Origin: Chrysaora quinquecirrha | Lineage: Eukaryota; Cnidaria; Scyphozoa; Semaeostomeae; Pelagiidae | Direction: 5' to 3' | Length of the DNA stretch: 64,000 nucleotides | Assembly (NCBI GenBank): GCA_014526335.1 | Contig: JACTAT010000303.1 | Location: 82,224-146,223, forward strand | Shown here: positions 12,601-24,600 of the stretch, piece after piece | Position numbering within the stretch: position 1 is the first letter of the stretch | Layout of the letters: each line of letters opens with the position of its first letter | The notes under the pieces: generated by a model | Seen by the model: only the letters and a program-made list of their open reading frames with translations | The model's database searches: none | Told to the model about the DNA's origin: nothing | Position numbers and translations under genes: made by a program

Positions 12601-15600
12601 TATCTGCTTTGCTTAGCACCTTCACTTAGTTGAACTTGTTTGTCTTAATAAATCGTTTATAAGAACTTTTTCCAGAAAATGTGCCTGACAGTGTCTTATC
12701 ATAACCATTTCGTTGTTTATTCATACATACCATGCATGATTGTCTTAGTATCTGTATGCCATGCTGTGCCATTCCTTGTTATTCTTTTCTTGCATTTTCT
12801 TCAATAGAAGCATTCATCGATCACGCAGACAGCCTTACATTTTCACCCATTGTACAGTTCAGTTAAATGTATGCTCTTGGATCTGAACCATTTAAGATTT
12901 AAACTCAAACAATAAAGCAGCGCCGCAGTTGTGTCGTGTCGTATAGATGCCAGTGCACTGGTGGCACCGGACGGAATAGAGTCCTCCTCAAAAGATGGCG
13001 ACCGTTTCTGTCAGTCCCTTGTTTTAATTAAGAATTTTCGAAGGGAATTCTGGGAATAATAACCTTGGCCGTAGCAACTAAGGAAATTATTCCCAGAATT
13101 CCATTCAAACATACTTAATAATAACAAAGAACAGAACAACCGCCATGCACGAATGGGTCTGGGGACAAGGCAAGCAAGAATTTGGCGCAAAAGTTTTCAG
13201 ATTTCCAGAATTCGTGTTTCTTGCAAATCATGAATTCTGTTTTTGGAAGCTTTCTGTTTTCAAATTTCGAAATGTTTTGGAGGTTGAGAAGAACACGCCC
13301 AAAGCTTATACCCTATCACAATAGAATATATCGCGATGGTATCCTGCTCATTATTCGATAGTTTGAGGCATCTCTTTTTCCGCATTTCAGAGCTCATCAA
13401 GGCGTTACAGCGAGTCTCTAGATGGAGAGACAGATCCAAGGGTGTTAGAAGCAGTATCATTGAAAAATTACACAGCTGTTTCTGAAGTAAGATTTTGTTT
13501 AAGTACCACCATTAGGCCTAACACAAAACACCCAGTGATACGCTGAGCACATTATATGTAATAACGGTAAAAGAACCAATTTGTAAGAACATGCAGCCTG
13601 CCTTCTCAGGAAAAAACCATTTCATGAACAATAAAATTATCAATAGGAAGGTGAAACGAACAAATTGTCGGGTTGCAAACCGCTAGTTTTTGACCACAAA
13701 ACAGGGACGTCTCATTCGATCTTCTCTAATTGGAACTTTTCCCTAAGGTACGCTGGTTTTCTATTGTAAATGTTATTAAGCTGCAGCTTTCACAAGCATA
13801 TGTCTTCCTATGTTCTTTCCTTTGTTAAGTGAAAAATCTAACCATTGGTCCCGGGCCTTGTGTTTTCTGACAGCACTGATCAGTTAAAAATTACCTTTCA
13901 TAAATATTCATGGACCCAATTTTTTGTTTAGGGTAAGCTCTTTATATTGAAGAAAGTCTCTGCGTTGCCCTAAAATTTCAGTTTATGAAATAATATAGGT
14001 TTATTCTTGACTGTGGTCCCTTGTTGCCGATCGTTCATATGTCGGAGAAGTGGTTTCTTGACACCATCATAATAGCTATACAGATTTTGTAATCATCTTT
14101 CTAATTGTATTCAATTGATGTCTGATATTTTTAGATAATCCAAAGGTTCTGTGATCTTTGTTTGACGAAAGACAAAAAGCAAAATAGAAAGCATGAGCAA
14201 AGTCTGTTAAGAAATATGGGTGCTCATAGCGTTGTATTGGATCTTCTTCAAATTCCTTTTGAGAAGGTGAACAGAACAAGCTTATTACTGTTTCAGAGTT
14301 TTATATGTTCATGTTAATTTTTTCTAGTTGTTGTTTATTTTATTTTATGCTACCAGATAGCCTAACCATAGCAATACAATGCTTGCGGAGGAAATAGGTT
14401 CCTGTGATTGCAGGCACACAAAAACCAATTTCGAAGTTTGTAGATGATGTATATTTGAACCTTATTTCATTTTTCCAAAAGTCGTTTTTTAGACAAACTG
14501 CTTTCAACAAAAAAACAATTATTAAGTTGCGTAGGCCCTTGAGAATGTTTGATTGAGTTCAATCGGTGCTTTGGTCTTGTTTCCAAAGCTCGATGTTATG
14601 TACCGTGTGAGCAGAAAAACTTTCTCATCGCTAATTCCTATCTTAGCTATGGCGTTTCATGTCATGGGTAAAACCCCTAAGCAAGCAAGCAAGCAATCTT
14701 TAGTTGTTAACGCAGGTCAGGGGTTCTGGCATCTGTCTAGCTGATGTGGACCTGCAGCTTGTGCCCCCAGACTGATATTCTAGAACGAATACCCTGGGTA
14801 CTCATTTACCGACCTTGGAAGGAAAGACAGATGAGTTGACTGTAGGCTTGTGGAAAATGGTTCCGACGAGATTCGAACCCACAACCTTGCGATCGTGAGT
14901 CGAACGCCTTGACCACTCGGCCACACCACCAAATTTCTCTAAAGCACGTTCAGTAAAATGAATAGAGCGGTTGGTAAGCATTCCTCTTGGTCTTTGATAA
15001 AATTGCTGTATTCTTTTTAGTCCGATGTAAGAATGAGAGAAATAATGGAGTTGGCTCACAAATTTCTTCAAAATTTCTGTTATTGCAACCCCCAAAATCA
15101 AACATTGATGCAGAAATATGTCGATCGTTTTTTAACAAGTGGACTCGGGGTAAGATTATTCCATTATTCTTTTATTGACGTTAATGATTCATTTACAAGC
15201 TGAAGAAGTTAATCTTAAAAAACTAGTAGATTTAGGGCCCCTACCCCACTGACAAGATAACCACAACAAAAGCAATAGATTGGTCTTTAAATTCCTTCAC
15301 CAAGCACCAAGACGACTTTGCACAAAATCAGTCATATGTTTGAGGTTATAATTCTTGTAAGAAGTTTTCTCAAATTAGAATGTTCTCGGAAATGACACCA
15401 TAACGATATGCATACATTGTGTGAACTAGCTTTATTTTATGTTATGCGTAACATAACCAACAAGTCATAGTTATGTTACACAGCGTTTCCTCCTTCAGAT
15501 GAATGATAACAGGAATCAGATTTGTTTAAATCAGACATCAGATTGTCTTTTTCTTATTTGGTATTTGTGACTTTTATAACGTCGATTTTAGATCAAGAAA

Positions 15601-18600
15601 TGAGATTCGTGAAATTAATGCAGTTATAGAAAAGTGCCTGTACGGAATAAGAAAAGAAATTACATTTCACCTCCTTAATTTTCTTTAATTAGATATTTTC
15701 TTTAAGATTTCCTGGCAAAAAATTCTTAGATACCGAAACTGGACATTCATATTGTTATTGTTTATATTGACTCTTAAGCTGTAATATTTGATATTTATAA
15801 CAACTACTATTGCTAGTGTAAGAGTGATTCATGTATTTTCTTTCGTCATAGCTACTGGAGGCTGAAACAATTCGTTACATCTATATGGAGAATTTAACGC
15901 TATGCAATGAAGTTACAGAATCTTTTATACAGCAGATTGTACATGCAATAGAATCCGGTGGAAAGCATGTCAAGTATTTGCAGCTGCTGCAAACATTGCT
16001 TAAAGCTGAAGGACAACTTATAAGAAAAACGCAAGATATTATAATGGCAGAGGTATTTTCTTTGATCTTCGACGATTTGCAATTGCTATAATGAACAGCT
16101 AGCCTAATTTAAGCCTTCTTTTAGTAAAAGGCTCTGGAAAATGCTCTTTAAATGCTTGGAAATAAGCACCTTTATTCCATTCATACATACATTCATACAG
16201 TATTTGGTCTAGGAAGAATATCGGTAATATTTTTCGGCTTTTTCTTAATCATCATCTTATTAATCATCTAGAGGCTTCCGCGAAAGATGACGGCTGATTT
16301 CTCATTTGTTTTTATTAAGAATGTTGAAAGGGAATTCTTGGAAGTCTATTACCGTTGGTAGTCTGCGCATTCGTTGAGTTAGCCATTGCTTTCATGCCTT
16401 TCAAGCAATACAGTGCAAGAGACCTTTGAAAATGAGGCTACTTTCAGTCAAAAGTGGCGAAAACTAGACATCCTCAATTAACCGGTATTTCAGCATATCG
16501 GAACGGCAATAGAGAACCAAAGTGAAATTCTATTTTTAGAATTTTTCAATATGTTCTCATTTTCTGAAAGAGCGTTAAAAATAATGCTTACATGTGCATA
16601 ATCAGTCAGATACATCAAACATTGTCTTGGATATGAGAAATGAGATGGAAGAAATATATTTCAATAGCAAATCACTGTATTTTGCGCCCGGTTCTAAACT
16701 TTATGAACCAGAGCAATAATACAGCGATTTCCTATTGAAATGTGTTTCTTTGGAGGGCCATATCTCAGCCAATATTTATTATTTTCGACTGATTTTGTAC
16801 AATTTTTTTGATTTTCTTCATTTATTTTTCATGCTCTTTCAGAAAATGAAGAGCAAATTGAGAAATTAAAAAGATAGATTTTTGTGACGTCACGACTTTG
16901 ATACTCTATTAACAAAATTGATTCCTAGGTGCTCGGATAATCGAGCATACACTGTATAGTGTCTTTGAACAATCGATGCAGTCTACAACTTGGCAACGTC
17001 TTTTGACATCTGTTTTTTCTTTCAATATATAGCTGGCAAGTGTTGGAGAAGAAGTTCTTGTATTTTACAACGATCACTCGTCATTTGCTAATCTATTGGA
17101 GATGATGCAATCAGAAAGAGAAAGAATCGCTCCTGATAGCCCACTGAATTATCACATCAATTTAGTGACTCTACTAGCATGTTGCACTGAAGGAAAGAAC
17201 GTTTATACAGAAATCAAATGCCATAGTTTACTACCACTTGATGATATTGTTAGGATTGTCACTCATCCAGATTGCATCCCAGAGGTAAGCTTATCCTTGT
17301 TTCTATCTATTTGAAGCTTTGTTTCCACTATGGTTTAAATTCTTTATTAAGTTTATTTTAGGTTAAGCGTTGGCTTAATTATGGTCTTATTTGAGTTAAT
17401 CAGGTTTATATTTAGTGTTCCCACTACGTTTTTATCTGCGTTCATTTGGGACAATTTTCATTCTTTTTTTGACCAGCTTTGGGTTGGAAAATAAAAGAAT
17501 ACCACCAAGTAGTTGAGCTTGCATAACACATGAACACCACATATTTTTTTAGTAATTAAATTGGTATAGGCAGGGAAGAATCATAAAACCACTAAACTTC
17601 AACCTAACCCCACTTTTCATTGCATTTCCTTACTAATTCGACCATGGAGATTCCAAATCCGAGATGGGCCCTTTTCAATTTTGACCGGAAGTTGACTTTT
17701 TGATGACGTCATCAGGTGCGGTCTTTTTTGCGTATAACCGCTTATATTTCGCTCCAGTCAATCAAAATGCCTGCAAAATATGTATTTTCGAATAGAACTC
17801 GACGAGTTCTTTCGATTGATATATATTTGAGTCATTTTCGATGACATCAGCAATTTAAGTGATGACGTCATCAGTGAGAAAATTTCTCGAAGAAAGCCAG
17901 TATAATGGTCAATTCATGAATAAAGTAGTATTTCGACAATGTTTTCTTTATTCTACGTTATTGGCAACACTGTCAGTTGGCCTTGCTACTTGTATGACAA
18001 CAACAAGTGAGAGATCTGGGGCGAGTATTTAACGCCTAAAGCTTTAATGTTTGGATCTTCAATTTACATTTTCTATTAGCTAATTGCTCTGAGGAAGTCT
18101 CGGAATTGATGATGAATTACTGTTTGCACATTGGTTTCCTCTCTGGAATCATCACCTATTCATCCGATTTCAACAGCCTCTCTGTCTTGAAAATTCTTCT
18201 GGAATTTTAAGAATAGCATACAGTTACAGTTTATATTATCAGTTCAAAATCATTTAAACAATATGGAGGACGTTACATAGTGTAGCTCTTAGCGAAGATG
18301 TCTTTTTCACAGTCTTTTCTGGCTGTGAGTGAAGATACGGAGAAGAAATGTATTCTGTGTATGGAAGATTTTGTAAAAAGTGATAAAATAAGCGAGTTCA
18401 AAAACGAAGGATGGATAGCGTTGAAGGAAAAGGCTAAGAAATGGTCTCAAGTAAATATCCCATTCGATAATCCAAAGTATTTCTTCACGAAGGTTTATCA
18501 AAGGGTTGTGAATACTCCAACGGCTTACGGAAAAGCACACATGAGCTGCAGAACGTCGTTCAGAACAAAAGTCGACGTCTTTGAACGAAAGTATGGAGCT

Positions 18601-21600
18601 GTTCCTGAAAATCATGATGATGAAGATTCTGAAACAGTCGATGGACAGGAAGCAACGCCAGGAGTCTCGCGAAGATCTACAAGTGAGTTTCTGAGAGAAA
18701 AGAAGTTTTGTTTCATATGCAATCTTAAACGTATTTCTGATGACAACAGTTACAATGAAGGTGGGCTGGGAAGATGCACAGAGGAAAGAGCAGCAGAAAG
18801 ACTACTGGAACGCAAGGAAGAGTTTATTAAGGTGTCTGACCATCGCTTTAATTCCGCAGCCAATCGGCTGCAAATGCTGTTAGGTGGCGAAAGCCATGAC
18901 ATATTTGCTGCAGATATCTACTACCATCAGTCGTGCTATTTAAAATTTGCTATTAATGTCGAAGGAAAGCAGGAGGAAATTGACAATGACACTGAAGAAA
19001 TGCGGAGGGACGTTATGAATGAATTCTATGGCATCGTCCGTATCAAAGTTCTTCGTCAAAAAAATGCATATCTCCTTAGTGACCTCTTACGTGACGTAAT
19101 CACTATGAGTGAAGAGAGAGGAGTAGACCCCCCGATCAACTATTCAAATGTGTTAAAGAAGAGAATAGCAGATCACTTCCAGGAAAGAATTGGATTTTAC
19201 TCAACAGCTCACCAAGTCATTGTATACTCCAGTGACATGAACCCTCTCGAATACACGGTAGCTACGTTAAAAGGGCATGGGCTGCGTGATGAAGATCTCA
19301 TAAAGGCCTGCGCAAGAATGCTAAGGAGAAAAATAGAGAAGAGGCAGAGGGACGAAGAGAGTTTTTGGCCATATACACCTGATGAGATTCTTGAAAGGCT
19401 TGACAGTGGGCCAGTGCAAGAGCTTTACAATCTGATATATGCGACAATAGACCCAAGCTTCAAGACAAACGAATATGGCTATGCAATAACTAGGTCGAGG
19501 CCGAGAGCAACGAAGCTTTGGTCTATTGCTTCTGACTGGGAATCTCTTGTTAAGCCTAAGATTAAGAACGCGAAGCAAGTTCTGTCAGCATTAACGCTGC
19601 ATAGATTTACCAGCAGTAAACAGTCTTTAGTAATGTTCCATAAAATGGGTAATTGCATATCATATAACGACATCAGAATGCAAAATCAAGCATGGGCGAG
19701 GATGGTATCTGCAAGCAATCGAGTCTCAAATGAAATGGCAAAAGGAATAGCGACGCACGCGACTATAGACAACAATGATGCAGCTCAAGACACGGTAACT
19801 GGAGCAGGGACAACCCACGACACAAACTGCACACTCTTCCAGCCACTACTCCCAGGTAAAACAAATTGATTCACTTGTGTCTTAGATCTTTTCATCATTA
19901 AAGAAGCCTGTCTTTAAAAGTTACGAATACATGTACAACAAATTAGAACAATTATTTATGCTACGTAAATCTATATCTTAACAGTAATGTTGTTTTTTTC
20001 TTAACGTTCAGGTGAATTCAAAAGACCAGAATCTGTAGCAGAGAGATGTCTTGACCTCAACGAAGATTGTGATGAACTGGAAGAAATACCAGAATTTAAT
20101 TTAGGCCAGAAAATATCTCCGAAGCTATTCCCAGATCACAAGGATGACTCTAACACGGATCTTTTAGCAAGCTGTCTTCAACGAGATGTCGTATGGGCGA
20201 TTCTTGATGCTTTACCAACTAATCTTGAGGATGAGAATTTGACTGGCTCATGGACTGCTTTCAATCGAGCTGTGACCAATGTTGAAACAAAGAAGTCGCT
20301 TCTAGAATATTTGCCAGTCATTCCAGCGCCACCAGAGTACCCTGTGTGCAAAGCTTTCCTGGATAAGCTGTTGAAATTGATGAAAGAGCTTGAAATCAAT
20401 CACATCTTTGCTCATTCAGATGAGCAAGTTTACGCTCGACTCGCTCATATTATTTGGAAGTATCCTGATGTTTATAAAAATGTAATTATCTTGATGGGAG
20501 GATTTCATCAGTTACGAGTTCGTCAGAGGATGCTATTCAAACGCCACTCCTGCAAAGGATACAGGGCTTGGTGGGTAGATTCTGGTACAATTGCAGAAGG
20601 ATCATCAAGCAAAGCAGAAGAGGGAGGTCATTATTATAGAAACATGAGACTTCACAAAGAAACATTCTGTGCCCTTGTTCAATTTCGAGTAGAAAAGCTG
20701 ACATCCAACTATCAAAGTCTAGATACACAATTAAAGGCGTCCATGGAGCAATTACGGCACGACCCAAGCTCAACTGCACTGGAGAAGATTCTTGCAAACA
20801 AGCATTTTAAATCTCTATATCATGATATAGTATCAACCGGTGATTCTACCGAGAGCAAAATGACAATAGAGTATCTAAAAGACGTGTCATCATTGCTGGC
20901 ATTAGTTTCAGCAGTTCGTGAAGGAGATTTCGAGAGACACCTGCAGGCAGAAAGAGAAATGTTGAATCATTGCTTTGCATTCGATCACATTCACTATGCC
21001 CGATACATGTCATTTCAGCATGTCTATCTTAGGGATTTAGAACGGAAAGATCACCCTGCAATCACTGATCTAAAAACTAGAGGATTCGGTGGCAGCCTAT
21101 CTGGAAGTAAATTCTCAAGTATTCATGGAGATTTCATTACAGAAGTTTTCAATGGTGAGACAAAGAGAAATGCTGGTCCGTTTAGGTCGGGATATGGTTC
21201 GGATTCATTTAAGGTGAATACTTGGATCAAAACGTCCCACATTCATGCTAAAATTCAATCGGCTCTTCGAGAGAAAATAAACATGGCCACATCCTCAGTT
21301 CATAAAGAGCTTACACCGGCTGGGAAAAAGCTGCATTTATCAAACGTCACTAGTTTAAAAGAGAAGCTAACTAGTTACGAATTCGATCCGTTTGGAGATG
21401 GCCCAGCCAGGCATATTACGACGGGAATGGAAATAGATAAAGCTGTAGTTGAAGGCTTACTAAAAGCACCATCAATCGGCAACGACAGATATCAAGAGTT
21501 CGTGAAAGAAAGACTTGTTGATGGAACGGTGGATTTATTTGCACCAATCAAGAAAGCAATGATACCAACCGGATTAAAGAAGAAGGTAAAGGTAAAAAAA

Positions 21601-24600
21601 GCTGTAACTGTGCTTAAGCAAGATCGCCAGGCATTTGGGACTTTACTCAGCAAATCAATTGATCTAGAAATAGCTCTCGAATATCCATTGACTTCGGTTC
21701 CATTGAGTATTGCGACACCGGAAGGAGAGCTTCGTCAATGTCCAAAGCATTTGTTCCGAAACTTCTTGATTGAGCAGTCAAAATCAGCCACAAATGCCTA
21801 TCCAACAAATGCAAGATGGCTCATAGATGGAATGGCTGCAGTAAGATCCGTCAAAGCAAAAGACACATACCGTGAATGGTTCTGCTCTTTCCTAAAATTT
21901 GTAACACCACCAAAAGAAACAGCCCCTTTATCAGTTGAAATAATAAATGACACTTATTTAAGTCTCAGTGCAAAGAGTGGTACACGTTTTAAAAGGGGTG
22001 AGGAATCCCAGCGTACACATATTCAAGGGTATGATCAGAAAATGCTCAAAGGCACAGCTTGGGCCAGCTTTTTCAATAACATCGAAAATAAAAGAGATCT
22101 GATACATATGATGACGCGATTTTTCACAAGTCCTGAAGGACGGAGTCTCCTCAAGCTACCAATAACAGTTACAGATGAAGAGAAGACTTGGGAAGTTTCC
22201 CAAGATAAAGCCATCGAGTCGCACATCTGCAACCACGAAGAAGCCGACACCCGACTAGTCTTGCATGCCTCTCTTAGAGACACAAATGTGGTGATTGTTG
22301 CCAAAGACACTGATGTCCTCGTTCTTCTTGTTTATGCCTTCGCCATTGTAAAACCTACCTGCAAGTGGTTCTTAAAAATCGACAGTGAAAAATTCGTAGA
22401 CGTTGCAAAAATATGTGAATATTTGGGAATGGAAGTCTCGAAGTTCTTGCCCCACATCCATGCCATTTCTGGTTGTGATACTACGTCGTATTTTTTTTGT
22501 GTTGGGAAGATAAAGCTGCTGAAGACAGTTCTGAAGAAAATTCACTCCCTCGAGCTTGTAAGATCGTTGGGACAAGGCAAGGATCTCTCCAACGATGGAC
22601 ACGATAAAGTTGTGAATTTTGTCAAAACAATTATGTATCCAGGGAAGGAAAACGAGTCTCTTGTCGATACCAGGGTCCGGCTCTACAAAGCTATGAAAAC
22701 CAAGGCATCTCAGTCTTTACCTCCAGATCCCGACTCCTTAAAGCAAGCTATCCGTCGCATCCATTATCAAGTTTATCACTGGTTGAGGTGCACAGAACGA
22801 CATATTCCGTCGATTTCTCTTGAAGACTGCGGCTGGAGAATTGATACTGAAAAGCGCATCGTGAAACCAGTTTGGTTCACGGGTAAGTATTTCATTCCTC
22901 TTCTAGCTTTTTGAATTGACTTAGGAGGTGCACTTGCATCATTCGTGACCTGCCAATTCTCTTAGTTCTTGCGTTGTTCGTGTACTTTGGACACATTTGT
23001 CTGCCGATGACCATGATATTGAAAGTAATATATTACTATAGGTGAGCAACTTCCAAGGTCGTTCCATGGATCATCGCAAAGTGCAGAAATGCAGCCGCCT
23101 CTTAAAAAAAGAAGAAATAAAACCGGCCCAAGCCGCCAGAAAAGATCTCAAAGAGCGTTGAATGAAGAAGAAAATGACGGAGATAGTTTCGATGCTTTCT
23201 TTGAAGAGTGGGAGATGGATCATATATTTTTTGACGATTCATCAAGCAGTGGAAGTGAAGATGATGATTCAGAGTGGATTCCATGAATCTAGGTGGATTC
23301 AAGTAAAGCTAATCTAATTTTCGTGTTCTTTCATATCTTCAGTTACAACGTTGTTTGTTTTTAGAGGATACTCACCCCAGATCTCTCACTTGTTGTTGTC
23401 ATACAAGTAGCAAGGCCAACTGACAGTGTTGCCAATAACGTAGAATAAAGAAAACATTGTCGAAATACTACTTTATTCATTAATTGACCATTATACTGGC
23501 TTTCTGCGAGAAATTTTCTCGCTGATGACGTCATCACTTAAATTGCTGATGTCATCGAAAATGACTCAAATATATATCAATCGAAAGACCTCGTCGAGTT
23601 CTATTCGAAAATACATATTTTGCAGGCATTTTGATTGACTGGAGCGAAATATAAGCGGTTATACGCAAAAAAGACCGCACCTGATGACGTCATCAAAAAG
23701 TCAACTTCCGGTCAAAATTGAAAAGGGCCCATCTCGGATTTGGAATCTCCATGGTCGAATTAGTAAGGAAATGCAATGAAAAGTGGGGTTAGGTTGAAGT
23801 TTAGTGGTTTTATGATTCTTCCCTGCCTAGTATAAATAAGGGTATCGATTTCTTTAAAGTCGCTATCAACTTGATAGAAAACGGTCTCATTTTCGTTTGT
23901 TTTCACATTTCTTGTTGAAGTTTGATTCGAACTGACATTTTAGTACATTTAAGCATATAAAGTAGTGTAGGAGTTAATATTTTCGTATATTTTGGGTATA
24001 TATGTATTTTCAGGAATTTTGAAAAAAATATGGGTAGGCATTTTGTTGCTTGGGGGGGGGGGAGGGGGCACGTCCCTATCCGAAACTTTGTCAAGTACCC
24101 AAAATTAAACAAAATATCCAACATTGAAATTGGGAGGGGGTATATTGGCCAAAAAGATCTGAATCTAAATTTTCAATTTCGCGCCAATTTTGTCCATCAT
24201 TGTAGTTCCAATCTTAAGAACATTTGGTTAGAAGAACTGCTTAGATTTTTCTACAAGTGGCATACCACAATAGATGGGATTCGAACCTGGAATGCATGAC
24301 CAGAGAGCCAACGACGTTTCCACTGAGCTATAGAGCTCAATGAAATCGCCGAGTAACTCTCTAAGTCATACAGCCCAAGGCTCTCCTCCAGTTTTGCATT
24401 TTGTGTTTCGGCTATGTTGAGCCTTCTTCAGCACCATAAATATTTGTATTTATTTGTCATGAATGGCGAACACTAGGATAGATTTTTCCACAAGTGGCAT
24501 ACCACAATAGATGGGATTCGAACCTGGACTGCATGACCAGAGAGCCAACGGCGTTTCCACTGAGCTATAGAGCTCAATGAAATCGCCGAGTAACTCTCTA

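Larger units (their letters stand above)
17567..23829 (+). mobile_element. Full-length Academ-like (AcademX-type) DNA transposon, 6,263 bp
   Basis: Both ends carry the same inverted sequence starting TAGGCAGGGAAGAATCATAA, 462 bp long and nearly identical. The element is flanked by a 3-bp duplication GTA (17,564-17,566 and 23,830-23,832). It holds one three-exon gene with complete reading frame. The long inverted repeats, 3-bp target duplication and a large transposase with an XPG-like nuclease motif fit what is known of Academ elements. The superfamily name rests on memory of that description and needs a database comparison. Near-identical ends and an uninterrupted gene imply recent insertion. 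It lies in ITPR intron 17, sense orientation. Confidence 0.8.

Noticed and set aside
14858..14930. Functional tRNA-Val(CAC) on the - strand
   Set aside because: Acceptor stem has at least two mismatches and the D arm is of another type; better explained as a tRNA-derived repeat.
18307..22602. Minus-strand frames inside the transposase gene
   Set aside because: They are shadows of the long + strand frames.
24262..24340. Functional tRNA on the - strand
   Set aside because: Promoter boxes are present but no proper anticodon or acceptor stem forms, and the sequence recurs with a shared tail, as in a SINE.
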